43,823 nucleotides of DNA from GCA-002840305 sp964394905. GTDB lineage: Bacteria > Patescibacteriota > Patescibacteriia > Patescibacteriales > UBA12465. The stretch lies in contig CAYMZF010000003.1 of NCBI GenBank assembly GCA_964394905.1, positions 1 to 43,823 of the forward strand. Direction: 5' to 3'. The notes below the pieces were generated by a model that worked only from the letters and a program-made list of their open reading frames with translations, was not told the DNA's origin and did not search any database. The translations under genes were made by a program, and so were the position numbers. Position 1 is the stretch's first letter, and each line of letters begins with the position of its first letter. Of this stretch, positions 27,889-37,242 are shown piece after piece.

Positions 27889-27917
27889 ATAAAAAAATTA
27901 AGATATTTATTACCTTA

Positions 27918-27946
27918 ATAATAGATTAAAAACAAGCCGGTGTCAA
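27918..27946 (-). promoter_or_regulatory. Strong sigma70-type promoter of the glyA operon
   Basis: On minus, consensus TTGACA (27941-27946), a 17-base spacer and TATTAT (27918-27923), about 29 bases before the glyA start. The -35 begins 11 bases past the stop codon of the glycosyltransferase gene. Confidence 0.65.
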
Positions 27947-27957
27947 AAAATAAATAG

Positions 27958-28671
27958 TTAATAACCTTTTAGATCGTATTTGATTATTTTCTTCTTTATC
28001 GGCCCGCAAAAAATAACATATAAAGTCGAATAAACTATCTTAAAAAATAATTTCCAAGGACCGTCTTTTTCAAAACGACGAATGGAAAAAAATATTTTAG
28101 TGCTTTTTATTAATCTAAATTTACCAAATTTAGCCGCCTGTTCCACATAAATTTGATCTTCACCAATATAAATATCTTCGTTAAATCCGTTAATTTTTTG
28201 ATGAATCTCTTTTTTGATTATTATACCGGCTCCCAAAGCCAACGGTTTTATTCGTTGAGCTAAAGTAGCCACACCGCTATAAACTCGTCGATAAAATTTA
28301 TAAAAAAATTTATCTGATTTAAAATCAAGATAAAAACCGGCTATGTCTAATTTTCTAAAATTAAACTCAGCGATAGTTTTCTCTAAAAAATAATTATTTG
28401 GCAAATCAGTATCAGCATCTAAAAACAAAAGTAAATTACCTTGAGATAATTTAACTCCATTATTTCTTTGAAACGACGGATGTTTTCTATTTTTATCTTT
28501 TTCAATAAAAATCTTACAACTATATTTACCGGCAATTTCAATTGTTTTATCGGTTGAATCGGCATCGGACACTATAATTTCATAATCAGAATAAGTTTGA
28601 TTTTTAATGGCTTCAAGTAAAATCGGTAAATATTTTTCTTCATTAAAAGTTGGAATAATTATTGAAATCAT
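27958..28671 (-). CDS. Family 2 glycosyltransferase
   Basis: GT2 enzymes transfer sugars from nucleotide-sugar donors, usually at the cytoplasmic face of the membrane. The N terminus IIIPTFNEEKYLP (4-16), VSDADSTDKT near 34-43 and the metal-binding LFLDADTDLP are the GT-A signature. No clear transmembrane helix is seen, so it may be a soluble or peripheral enzyme. The sugar and acceptor are unknown. It begins five bases after the anchored glycoside-hydrolase gene and is last in the YibE/F-led operon. Confidence 0.85.
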   Translation of the reverse strand: MISIIIPTFNEEKYLPILLEAIKNQTYSDYEIIVSDADSTDKTIEIAGKYSCKIFIEKDKNRKHPSFQRNNGVKLSQGNLLLFLDADTDLPNNYFLEKTIAEFNFRKLDIAGFYLDFKSDKFFYKFYRRVYSGVATLAQRIKPLALGAGIIIKKEIHQKINGFNEDIYIGEDQIYVEQAAKFGKFRLIKSTKIFFSIRRFEKDGPWKLFFKIVYSTLYVIFCGPIKKKIIKYDLKGY

Positions 28672-28676
28672 AAAAA

Positions 28677-29717
28677 TTATTTAAATAAAGTTTTGGCAAA
28701 ATCCCAATATTCGGAATTACCCACCACTTTATATTGATAATACCACCACTCCACTCCCCATAAATATGTTTTTTTAAAACCGGTATTAATAGCAAATTGA
28801 ACATTGGCCTTAAATTGATCAAGATTAAATGATTTTTTATATTCCTCGTCGGAAATATCAAATATTTTTTCTTGGTCAATCCATGGTTCCGCTTGTAACT
28901 CAATTATTACTACATCGGATGGATTTAATTTAGCCATTTTAGCTTTTAATCGATAAATATTACTGGTATAGGGATATCTAATATAACCGAAAAACGAATT
29001 ACTGACCACTCGATACATTGTAGTTCCAAAAACATCAGCCACTTTAGCTTCTTTAGACCAAAAACTTAATTCTCCGGTAGCTGAAATCATAATAGAACGA
29101 CTATCTAATCCTTTGACCAATTCTATTTCTTTTTTTAAAAAATTGTAATCACTCTTGGGACATTTTCCAAAAGAATCTAATAACGGTTCGTTTTCCACCT
29201 GCCAATAATAAATTGATGAATATTTTTTAAAGTGATTAACCGTCGCCTCTAACATTTCTAAAGTTTCATTTTGAGTTTCAGAAATATTGGACTTATCAAT
29301 CCAATCGGGAAAGTGGCATTCGGGCCACCTAGCTACTCTCATGCCAAAATTTAAAATAAATTTTACGTTTCTTTTTTCACCTTCTTCAATTAAAAAATCG
29401 TAATCACTAAAATCATATTTACCGTTAACCGTTTCTATTTGATCCCAATAAACCGGAATTCTGACTTGCTTTACTTGAAGATCGTCCAACATATCAATAT
29501 AAGCACTTTGCCAATCTAATCCGATTTCTTCGGCGTATTTTTTAGAATAAGTTATGCCAAAAAAATCTTTATTATATTGCAAATCAGTTGTCTTTGGATA
29601 ATGCTTGGCAATTTTAAAAACATAAATTAGACCAAAAATAATTATCAATAAAATAATTATTAAAATTAAATACCAAATCATTTTTTTTGTTTTATTTTTT
29701 TTATTTTTTTTTACCAT
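28677..29717 (-). CDS. Membrane-anchored glycoside hydrolase-like protein (clan GH-A TIM barrel)
   Basis: A basic N terminus and one transmembrane helix (about 13-35) anchor a soluble domain on the outside. The fold looks like a clan GH-A beta/alpha barrel: RIPVYWDQIE early (86-95), the acid/base region WQVENEP with E177 in the expected NE pair, and a possible nucleophile region IELQAEPW (E273 or E277). The family within the clan and the substrate are not clear from sequence. The neighbouring GT2 gene suggests turnover or tailoring of a surface glycan, which is inferred. Spacing is 14 bases from the EamA gene and five to the GT2 gene. Confidence 0.7.
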   Translation of the reverse strand: MVKKNKKNKTKKMIWYLILIIILLIIIFGLIYVFKIAKHYPKTTDLQYNKDFFGITYSKKYAEEIGLDWQSAYIDMLDDLQVKQVRIPVYWDQIETVNGKYDFSDYDFLIEEGEKRNVKFILNFGMRVARWPECHFPDWIDKSNISETQNETLEMLEATVNHFKKYSSIYYWQVENEPLLDSFGKCPKSDYNFLKKEIELVKGLDSRSIMISATGELSFWSKEAKVADVFGTTMYRVVSNSFFGYIRYPYTSNIYRLKAKMAKLNPSDVVIIELQAEPWIDQEKIFDISDEEYKKSFNLDQFKANVQFAINTGFKKTYLWGVEWWYYQYKVVGNSEYWDFAKTLFK

Positions 29718-29731
29718 ATAAAAATACTATT

Positions 29732-30682
29732 CTAAATAGACATAAAATACAGACCAATTCCTATTAGAACAATGGCTATTATTTTTTTTATCAATATTTT
29801 TTTAGAAACATCTTCTTTTAAAATTTTAGGAAAAAAAATTGTAAAGAATATGCCTAATATTAATAAAAAGGCATACTGAACTCCTTGTAAAGCGTTAATT
29901 ACGGCTACCGGACCTAAATAAATAGCATAACTTTGAATTAAAGAAGCGATAGAACCGGTGGCCTGATTAGCCAAAACAAAACCCGAACCGACTTTAACCG
30001 ATTTTTTAGGTTTAGTTTTAAAGCTTTTTTTAATTTCTTGTCGGGTTTCTTTATTTAATAAAAAGAACAAAGACATCAATAAGCTTCCGCCTTTTATCCA
30101 AATAAGAGAACTTAAAAATTCTTGTTGCAGATAAGCATATTTAGTGATAATAAAATACAAAGCATACAGTAACGCTGATAGAATCGCTAAAAAAATCCAT
30201 TTTTTATTATAATCACCGGTAAAAACCGACCATAGACGTTGCCAAAAATCTTTCCATTTATTGCGACGACTAATAACAAAAGAAATAATAATCATACCAA
30301 CCACTAAAAAAACAAGTCCTATTAGTTGATTACTGGTGAATCTTTCATTAAAAAATAAAAAAGAAAAAATAGCGGTAAAAATTGGGACGATACTTCCAAT
30401 AACGACAACCACTCTTGAAGCTTCTCCGTGTTTTAAAGCTTCATACATTACCCATAAAGCTAAAACAAAAAATATACCGGAAATAATATTTATAAAAAAC
30501 AAAGCCAGACCCGGCCAGTTTAAAAACCATGGAGCAATGGCAAAAATTATTGCCCCCAAACCCCCCACCATAAACGCATAAGATTTACTACTTTTTAAAA
30601 CTTTATCAACTACAAACTTGTCACCTAAATTAACTATAGCCAACATCAAATAGGAAATAATTGTTAAAACCAACCAACTCAT
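29732..30682 (-). CDS. EamA/DMT-superfamily transporter
   Basis: This 316-residue protein has about ten hydrophobic helices in two similar halves, as in EamA (drug/metabolite) transporters. The end of the first half, with EALKHGEASRVVVVIGSIVPIFTAI then LIGLVFLVVGMII, is typical. The substrate is unknown. It sits 12 bases after the SpoU methyltransferase gene and 14 bases before the anchored hydrolase, so a role in sugar or precursor export for that operon is possible but unproven. Confidence 0.82.
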   Translation of the reverse strand: MSWLVLTIISYLMLAIVNLGDKFVVDKVLKSSKSYAFMVGGLGAIIFAIAPWFLNWPGLALFFINIISGIFFVLALWVMYEALKHGEASRVVVVIGSIVPIFTAIFSFLFFNERFTSNQLIGLVFLVVGMIIISFVISRRNKWKDFWQRLWSVFTGDYNKKWIFLAILSALLYALYFIITKYAYLQQEFLSSLIWIKGGSLLMSLFFLLNKETRQEIKKSFKTKPKKSVKVGSGFVLANQATGSIASLIQSYAIYLGPVAVINALQGVQYAFLLILGIFFTIFFPKILKEDVSKKILIKKIIAIVLIGIGLYFMSI

Positions 30683-30694
30683 AATTTATTTTAT

Positions 30695-31510
30695 CTAATT
30701 TTTTAATTTAGCTCTTTGTCTGACAGCTTCATATACAATAATACCAACACTAACCGAAACATTCAAGGAATCAACTCCGGCAATCATCGGAATCCTTATT
30801 TTAATTGTTTCTTTTTTTAACCACTCCGGACTTAAACCAAAAGCTTCGGTCCCAAAAACAATCGCACTGGCTTTTTTAAAATTAACCGCAAAATGATCTT
30901 GTTTAGCTTGAATGGATGTACTTAAAATTTGAATTTTGTTTTTTATTAACCAGTTAAAGGTATTATCAACTGAGGATAAAACTAAAGGCATAGAAAAAAT
31001 AAAACCGGTACTTGATCTAATAACGTTGGGACTAAAAATATCGGTTTTCTGGTCATTTAAAATAATTAAATCTACTCCCGAGGCATAAGCGGTTCTAATA
31101 ATCGCTCCTAAGTTTCCCGGTTTTTCAACTGATTCTAAAACTAAAATTAAAGGATTTTTTTTTATTTTTATATCATCCAATTTTGTTTTTTTAACCTTTA
31201 ATATTGCTAAAAAACCATCCGGATTTTTTTTATAAGAAATTTTATTAAAAGCTTTTTCCGATAATTCAAAAACTTCTCCGGCTAAAGCACTTATAGTTTT
31301 AACATTAAACTTTTTATTTTCTTTTTCTCCTTTACTAACAAAGCTTGGACAATAAAAAAACTCTTCAATTTTCCAATTATTTTTTATAGCTTCTTCTATT
31401 TCCCTCTGACCATCAACAATTATAATATTTTCTTCTTGTCTAAGTTGGCCATCTCTTAATAATTTAACTATTTTTTTTATTTTTGGATTAGTCGGACTAA
31501 TTATTTCCAT
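30695..31510 (-). CDS. SpoU/TrmH-family RNA 2'-O-ribose methyltransferase
   Basis: The SPOUT knot motifs are visible: KPGNLGAIIRTAYASG, then IVFGTEAFGLS, then IRIPMIAGVDSLNVSVSVGIIVYEA. An N-terminal substrate-binding domain occupies about 1-100, giving an RlmB-like arrangement. Members methylate ribose in rRNA or tRNA; the exact target cannot be assigned. It lies between YibE/F (36 bases away) and the EamA transporter (12 bases). Confidence 0.9.
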   Translation of the reverse strand: MEIISPTNPKIKKIVKLLRDGQLRQEENIIIVDGQREIEEAIKNNWKIEEFFYCPSFVSKGEKENKKFNVKTISALAGEVFELSEKAFNKISYKKNPDGFLAILKVKKTKLDDIKIKKNPLILVLESVEKPGNLGAIIRTAYASGVDLIILNDQKTDIFSPNVIRSSTGFIFSMPLVLSSVDNTFNWLIKNKIQILSTSIQAKQDHFAVNFKKASAIVFGTEAFGLSPEWLKKETIKIRIPMIAGVDSLNVSVSVGIIVYEAVRQRAKLKN

Positions 31511-31546
31511 ATTATTATTTTTATTATTTATTATGAAATATAGTTA

Positions 31547-32689
31547 TTAAAAATTTTTAATTGTTTTTTGTTTTTTTAAGCATAAAACATAAGCGGCCAT
31601 AAAAGTAGAAAGAGGAACCGACAAAATTATTCCGATACTACCACTTAAGGCTCTAACAATTTCAGTACTGATAGCTTCATTGTTTATTATTTGTTCGAAA
31701 CTGCTAAAAGGACTGTTAGAACTTACAAAAAAAATTAATATTGGCAGAGATGCTCCGGCGTAAGCCAAAAATAAAGTGTTAGTCATTGAACTAATATGGG
31801 AAATTCCTATTTTATAAGCTTTTTTATAAACCTCTTTCCAATTTTGATAAGGATTAGTTTCTATTAATTGCTCAACTGAACTTATTTGAGAAATAACCAC
31901 ATCATCTAAAACACCTAAAGAACCCACTATTATCCCGGCCAGTAACATTCCTTTAAAATTAATTGATTGTTGACCGATACTGATTAAAGAAAAAACGTCT
32001 TCACTAAAAACTCCGGTCAATTTTGTCAGTTCAATAAATAACCACGAAATTATAATTACTAATAACAAGCTGATAAAAATTGAACTGGTGGCCAAATGAG
32101 CTTTTAAATTAAATCCTTCGGTTAAATAAATAATAATAGCTAAAATAAATATTGATCCCACTATAACAATAAATACCGGATTAAAGCCGGCCATTATTTT
32201 AGGAACAATAAAAAATATTATTACCAAGAAGGTTAAGATTAAAGAAATTAAAGAACGTACTCCTTTAAAACGACTAATAATTATCAAAGACAGAACAAAA
32301 ATTAATAAAATTATAAGTAATCCGCTACTGCGAACATAATCGGTAATATAATAATTATATGAATTTTCTAAACTATTAAAAGTGGCCGCTACTAAAACAG
32401 TATCACCAACCGAATAAGTCTTTCCTCCCACAACCTCAATATTTCCGATTCCATAAAAAATAATTTCTTTATTTTTAAAATCTCCTTCTAAACCCAAAAG
32501 TTTCAAATTTTGTTGTTTTATTTTTTCTCCACTATCTGAAATCTTTTCAACTTCTTCTAAAACATCCACGACCTTGGCTTTAAACATTTTATCGGAACCG
32601 CTAGAATTATTATTTTCAGTGGCTTGTGAGGTTTTTGCAAAAATTAACAAAAAAAACAATAGCAAAACCAAAACAATTTTTTTAGACAT
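31547..32689 (-). CDS. YibE/F-like multi-spanning membrane protein
   Basis: A signal peptide (about 1-23) precedes an extracytoplasmic beta-rich domain (about 30-120, with SVGDTVLVAATF) and roughly seven transmembrane helices. Conserved elements such as GIIVGSLGVLDDVVISQISSV and the late GSIGIILSVPLSTFMAAYV match the YibE/F family. Its role in bacteria is not established. It is the first gene of the five-gene minus operon and has a candidate promoter at 32720-32748. Confidence 0.85.
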   Translation of the reverse strand: MSKKIVLVLLLFFLLIFAKTSQATENNNSSGSDKMFKAKVVDVLEEVEKISDSGEKIKQQNLKLLGLEGDFKNKEIIFYGIGNIEVVGGKTYSVGDTVLVAATFNSLENSYNYYITDYVRSSGLLIILLIFVLSLIIISRFKGVRSLISLILTFLVIIFFIVPKIMAGFNPVFIVIVGSIFILAIIIYLTEGFNLKAHLATSSIFISLLLVIIISWLFIELTKLTGVFSEDVFSLISIGQQSINFKGMLLAGIIVGSLGVLDDVVISQISSVEQLIETNPYQNWKEVYKKAYKIGISHISSMTNTLFLAYAGASLPILIFFVSSNSPFSSFEQIINNEAISTEIVRALSGSIGIILSVPLSTFMAAYVLCLKKQKTIKNF

Positions 32690-32719
32690 AAATTTTTATT
32701 TATAATATCTATTGTCTAT

Positions 32720-32748
32720 ATTATACAAAAAAAAACAATAAAAAACCA
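32720..32748 (-). promoter_or_regulatory. Candidate promoter of the YibE/F operon
   Basis: On minus, TGGTTT (32743-32748) and TATAAT (32720-32725) are 17 bases apart, 31 bases before the YibE/F start. The -35 is imperfect. Confidence 0.4.
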
Positions 32749-32795
32749 CCTAATATAAATTAAAAATAACTGTAGTTTGTAAAAAACAACTTGTT

Positions 32796-32825
32796 TTGAT
32801 AAAATAGGAGTATATTAACTATAAA
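32796..32825 (+). promoter_or_regulatory. Candidate PBP1A promoter
   Basis: TTGATA (32796-32801) with an 18-base spacer to TATAAA (32820-32825). It is very close to the start codon at 32839, so the leader would be short. Confidence 0.3.
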
Positions 32826-32838
32826 TTTATAAATAACT

Positions 32839-35733
32839 ATGAAATCCTCTTTTAAAAAAAGACCTATTAGCTCCAATTATTATCATCCCAAAACGATAAA
32901 AACGGTATCAAACCATAATTATAAAAGAAAAAAACCACAAATTTTAAAAATAAAAAATATAAATAATATTTTTTTAAACTCAGTTTTAAAAAGAAAAATT
33001 ATTATTTTTATAAGTGTTTTTGCTTTATTATGTATAATTGGTTTTTCAATTTTTGTAGCCGTTATTTCAAGAAACTTACCAAATCCGGATCAATTATTAG
33101 AAAGAGATGTGGCTCAAAGCACTATAATTTATGATCGTAGCGGAGAAAATATTTTATATGAATTTCATGGAGAAGAAAAAAGAACTTTAGTAAGTTTGGA
33201 CAAAATACCGTATTATGCCCAAAAAGCCACCATTGCCATTGAAGATAAAAATTTTTATAAACACAGCGGTTTTAGTGTTTGGGCTATGATGCGAACAGTT
33301 GTAACCAATATTATTTATAATAGAAAAGCAGGAGGATCCACTTTAACTCAACAATTTGTTAAAAATGCCTTACTATCATCAGAAAAAAAATATTCTCGTA
33401 AAATTAAAGAATTGATAATTTCTCAACGAATAGAAAAAAAATATTCTAAAGATGAAATTTTACAAATGTATTTAAATGAAATTCCTTACGGCTCTAACGC
33501 TTATGGAATTGAAGCGGCTAGTCAAAAATATTTTGGTAAATCGGCCAAAGATTTAAATTTAGCTGAAAGCGCTTTATTAGCTGCTTTACCTCAAGCTCCT
33601 AGCAAATATTCTCCTTATGGAGATAATAAAGATTTACTTATCGGTCGTCAACAATATATTTTAGGTTTAATGGAAGAACAAGGATATATTACCGAAGAAG
33701 AAAAAGAAGTAGCTAAAAATTATGAGTTAGTTTTTAAAAGTCCCGAAACAAATATTACTGCCCCTCATTTTATAATGTATATAAAAGAAATCTTGTCCGA
33801 TAAATACGGAGAAAAAATGGTTGAACAAGGTGGCTTAAAAATATATACCACTATTGATTTGGACAAACAAAAAATAGCCGAAGAAGCTATTAATAATCAA
33901 GCTGAAAAAAACGCCACTAAATATAATGCCAGCAATGCCGCTTTAGTGGCTATTGACCCTAAAACCGGTCAAATATTGGCTATGGTAGGATCTAAAGATT
34001 ATTTTAATGAAGAAATAGACGGACAAGTTAATGTTGCTGTCAGAGATCGTCAACCGGGATCATCTTTAAAACCTTTTGTTTATGCTACGTTGTTTTCTAA
34101 AGGTGGTTATAATCCCAATACTATTTTATATGACGTAGTAACTAATTTTTCATCTTCAAACACGCCTTATGAACCTCATAATTATAACGGAAAAGAAAAC
34201 GGACCTATCGCTATAAAAAAAGCTCTAGCCGGTTCTTTAAATATTCCCGCTGTTAAAGCTCTTTATTTAGCCGGCGTAAACAATGTTATAAAATTAGCTC
34301 AAGAAGCTGGTTATACTACCTTTACTGACCCTGATAAATATGGTTTATCTCTAGTATTAGGAGGAGCGGAAGTAAAATTATTAGAACACGTAAACGCTTA
34401 TAGTATTTTTGCTCGAGAAGGTGAAATTAATAAAACAACCGGAATATTAAAAATAGAAGATAAAGATGGTAATATTTTAGAAGAATATAAAGAAGACAAA
34501 AAAACGGTTTTAGACGCTAATATAGCTCGAATGATAAATAGTATTTTATCAGACAACAACAATCGTAGCTTTATTTTTGGAGAAAATAATACTTTAGTTT
34601 TAAGTGGTCGCACCTCAGCGGCTAAAACTGGAACCACTAACGACTTTAAAGATGCCTGGACCATTGGTTATACTCCATCGTTGGTAGCAGGAGTTTGGGT
34701 AGGAAATAACGATAGTAGTGAAATGAGTAGTGGAGCCGATGGTAGTGTTGTAGCGGCCCCTATCTGGAATGAATTTATGAGAAATGCTTTAGCCGGAACT
34801 CCTAATGAGTCTTTTAAAGAACCGGTAATTAAAAAAACCGGTAAAGCTATTTTAGATGGAGAATTAATAGGACAAACTATAAAAATTAATAAAGAAACTA
34901 AAGAGATTGCCACTGAAAATACTCCTGAAGATTTAGTGGAAAGTATTTTTATTACCGATCATCATTCTATTTTATATTATGTTGATAAAGATAATCCAAC
35001 CGGAGACATTCCTTCTAATCCATCTAATGATCCTCAATTTAATTTGTGGGAAAGTAGAGTTTTAGAATGGGCTAAAAAACAAAACGTTAATTATGATCCA
35101 GAACTTATAAACAAAGCCGGTGACGCTTATAATCCTGAAAATATTCCAGTTTTTTCAATAACAAATTTACAAAACAACCAAACAATAGAAACTAAAAATT
35201 TACAAGTTAATTTACAAGCGACAGCCCCTCGAGGAATAAATAAAGTTGAATATTATATTAATGACAGTTTATTAGAAAGAAAAACTTCTTATCCTTTTGA
35301 TTTAGATAAAGATATATCTTTTTTAAATAACGGTTATTATAACTTAAAAGTAAAAGTGTGTGATGATGTTTTAAATTGTTCCGAACAATCAATTGAATTT
35401 AATTTATTATTATCAAATAATATTAATAAAACTCCGGTTAGTTTAAATTTAACTTATCCAACTAGTGGAATGATTTTAAATTCGGGTGATTTTCCCGTCT
35501 CAATAAATTTAGTGGCCATGAATATTGAACAAATAATAAAAATAGAAATAAAAATAAAAAATGAAGCCGGCGAAGAAAAAACAATAAAAACCTTAGACTC
35601 AATTACTAAAAAAAATATTGAAACTGTTTGGGATAGTTCTCCCGGAGTTGGAAGTTATAAATTATATGCTGTATATTATGATTGGAATGGTTTATCTAAA
35701 GAAAGTAATCAAATAACAGTAAATATTAATTAA
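32839..35733 (+). CDS. Class A penicillin-binding protein (PBP1A-like)
   Basis: Bifunctional peptidoglycan glycosyltransferase/transpeptidase, anchored by one helix (about 52-76) with the catalytic part outside. The GT51 domain has AIEDKNFYKHSG with catalytic E135, GGSTLTQQFVKN (165-176) and a second motif near YLNEIPYGSNAYGIEAAS. The transpeptidase shows SxxK at S408-K411, SxN at 466-468 (SLN) and KTGT at 596-599. After it, residues ~770-964 form two Ig-like beta domains not needed for catalysis. At 964 residues it is longer than usual because of these. It is a single plus-strand gene between two minus-strand units. Confidence 0.94.
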   Translation: MKSSFKKRPISSNYYHPKTIKTVSNHNYKRKKPQILKIKNINNIFLNSVLKRKIIIFISVFALLCIIGFSIFVAVISRNLPNPDQLLERDVAQSTIIYDRSGENILYEFHGEEKRTLVSLDKIPYYAQKATIAIEDKNFYKHSGFSVWAMMRTVVTNIIYNRKAGGSTLTQQFVKNALLSSEKKYSRKIKELIISQRIEKKYSKDEILQMYLNEIPYGSNAYGIEAASQKYFGKSAKDLNLAESALLAALPQAPSKYSPYGDNKDLLIGRQQYILGLMEEQGYITEEEKEVAKNYELVFKSPETNITAPHFIMYIKEILSDKYGEKMVEQGGLKIYTTIDLDKQKIAEEAINNQAEKNATKYNASNAALVAIDPKTGQILAMVGSKDYFNEEIDGQVNVAVRDRQPGSSLKPFVYATLFSKGGYNPNTILYDVVTNFSSSNTPYEPHNYNGKENGPIAIKKALAGSLNIPAVKALYLAGVNNVIKLAQEAGYTTFTDPDKYGLSLVLGGAEVKLLEHVNAYSIFAREGEINKTTGILKIEDKDGNILEEYKEDKKTVLDANIARMINSILSDNNNRSFIFGENNTLVLSGRTSAAKTGTTNDFKDAWTIGYTPSLVAGVWVGNNDSSEMSSGADGSVVAAPIWNEFMRNALAGTPNESFKEPVIKKTGKAILDGELIGQTIKINKETKEIATENTPEDLVESIFITDHHSILYYVDKDNPTGDIPSNPSNDPQFNLWESRVLEWAKKQNVNYDPELINKAGDAYNPENIPVFSITNLQNNQTIETKNLQVNLQATAPRGINKVEYYINDSLLERKTSYPFDLDKDISFLNNGYYNLKVKVCDDVLNCSEQSIEFNLLLSNNINKTPVSLNLTYPTSGMILNSGDFPVSINLVAMNIEQIIKIEIKIKNEAGEEKTIKTLDSITKKNIETVWDSSPGVGSYKLYAVYYDWNGLSKESNQITVNIN

Positions 35734-35750
35734 TATTTATTACTATATTA

Positions 35751-35782
35751 AAAAAAACAAAGAGATTTCTCTTTGTTTTTTT
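35751..35782. terminator. Bidirectional terminator between PBP1A and dnaN
   Basis: An A-rich arm containing ACAAAGAG (ending 35764) pairs with CTCTTTGT (from 35769) plus T-run around a four-base loop. It serves convergent genes. Confidence 0.82.
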
Positions 35783-35804
35783 ATTTGTTTTATTTAAAAT
35801 ATTT

Positions 35805-36929
35805 TTATTGTCTTATCGGCATCACTAAATATAAAAAATTATCTTTTTCTTCCGGTTGTATTATACAAGGAGTATTATTATCGGTTATTTTTATTATAAT
35901 ATTATTAGAATTTATATTATTTAAACCTTCTAACAAATATTTATAATTAACAAAAATTTCATTGTCTTCTCCTTTTATTTCGCTGTCTAATTCTATAAAA
36001 TTTTCTCCGGTCTGACTGGAACTGGAAAAGATAGTTATTTTATTTTTTTTAAAAGTTAAACCAATATCATTTATTCCTGTTTTTGAAAAAAGACCGGCTG
36101 TTTTTACGGCTTTTATTAAAGCTTCTTTGTTAATAATTGTAATAGTCTTTTCTTTTTGTGGAATTATTTGTTTATAATCGGGATAATTTCCAATAATAAT
36201 TCTAGAAGTTAATTTAGTTGATCCAAAAGAAAAAAATATCTGATTTTCATTTAAATAAATTTTTATCTCTTCGTTATTTTCTAATTGCTCCTCGGTTTTG
36301 ATATTTCCTAATATTCTAATTAATTCTTGAGCTGTTTTAGCTGGAACTATAACAGATTTTTCATTATCCGTGCTTATATTAGTATACTTAATTGTTTTTT
36401 CTGACAATCTATAACTATCAGTTCCAACTAAAGTCAAACTATTATTTTTAAAAGAAAAAAATATACCCGAAAGCTCAACCCGGTTGTCATTATTAGCTAC
36501 AGAAAAAACAACGTTAGATAAAGCATTTTTAAATTCATTAATATTTAAACTATAATTATCTTTATTTTCATTTTTTGGTAAAACCGGAAAATCATTAGCA
36601 GTTTGCCCTTTTATTTTAGTTTTATAATTTATCCCTTTTATTTTTAAATCATCATTTACGGTTTCTATTTCCACTTTTTCGTCTGGTAATAAAGAAATAT
36701 ATTCATTTATTAATCTAGAATCAACTGTAAATTCACCTTCTTTTTCTATTTTACCTCTTAAAAAATGTTCAATACTTATTTCTAAATTAGTAGAAATTAA
36801 TTCTATTCCTTCTTTTTTAGCTTTAATTAAAATATTGTTTAGAATTGGTAAATTTATATTTTTAGTAGTTAGATGAGAAACTATTGCCAATCCTTGTTTT
36901 AAATTTTCTTTGATAGTTATAAATTTCAT
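35805..36929 (-). CDS. dnaN: DNA polymerase III beta sliding clamp
   Basis: The beta clamp encircles DNA and holds polymerase III. The 374-residue protein shows the triple-domain pattern of the family, with LSGIFFSFKNNSLTLVGTDSYRLSEK in the middle domain and the C-terminal YLVMPIRQ that lines the partner-binding pocket. It lies downstream of dnaA on the same strand with a 313-base gap that contains DnaA-box-like sequences, the usual dnaA-dnaN order. It probably has its own promoter in that gap, where A/T-rich elements are many and hard to choose between. Confidence 0.96.
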   Translation of the reverse strand: MKFITIKENLKQGLAIVSHLTTKNINLPILNNILIKAKKEGIELISTNLEISIEHFLRGKIEKEGEFTVDSRLINEYISLLPDEKVEIETVNDDLKIKGINYKTKIKGQTANDFPVLPKNENKDNYSLNINEFKNALSNVVFSVANNDNRVELSGIFFSFKNNSLTLVGTDSYRLSEKTIKYTNISTDNEKSVIVPAKTAQELIRILGNIKTEEQLENNEEIKIYLNENQIFFSFGSTKLTSRIIIGNYPDYKQIIPQKEKTITIINKEALIKAVKTAGLFSKTGINDIGLTFKKNKITIFSSSSQTGENFIELDSEIKGEDNEIFVNYKYLLEGLNNINSNNIIIKITDNNTPCIIQPEEKDNFLYLVMPIRQ

Positions 36930-37242
36930 ATGTTTATATATTTATATATTTTATATTATTTAAAACAATAGTAATAATAAGGGAGTTGATAACTTTTTTT
37001 ATTTTTTAAAATTACCTATATTTATTAATTAAAAACATCTTTTTTAGAGTTGATAACTATGTTTTTAAAAACTTTATAATATTAATTAACTTGTGAATAA
37101 AAAATTATTATTTTAACTTATACCCATTTCTTTAAAAATAATTAATAGTTTATACACCGTAGAGTAACCACTTTATAAACTGATTATTAACTTTATTTTT
37201 TAAGTTATTAAGAGTTTTTACCCAAATATAAAATAAAAAATA
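36930..37242. other. dnaA-dnaN intergenic region with DnaA-box-like sites (possible part of oriC)
   Basis: No gene is seen in these 313 bases. They hold one exact TTATNCACA box on minus (37092-37100) and near matches TTATACCCA (37118-37126) and TTATACACC (37150-37158). A related 9-mer, TTATNAACT, occurs four times (36984-36992 and 37048-37056 on minus; 37173-37181 and 37184-37192 on plus), the first two within a 12-base direct repeat GAGTTGATAACT. The region is strongly A+T-rich, which fits an unwinding element but also raises chance matches. Confidence 0.55.
37092..37100 (-). promoter_or_regulatory. DnaA box, exact TTATNCACA
   Basis: Minus-strand TTATTCACA matches the general bacterial consensus at all fixed positions. 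It is the best box in the window. Confidence 0.6.

Noticed and set aside
28643..28903. Minus-strand 86-codon frame overlapping the anchored hydrolase
   Set aside because: Shadow of the real frame, which has a membrane helix, barrel motifs and fitting gene spacing.
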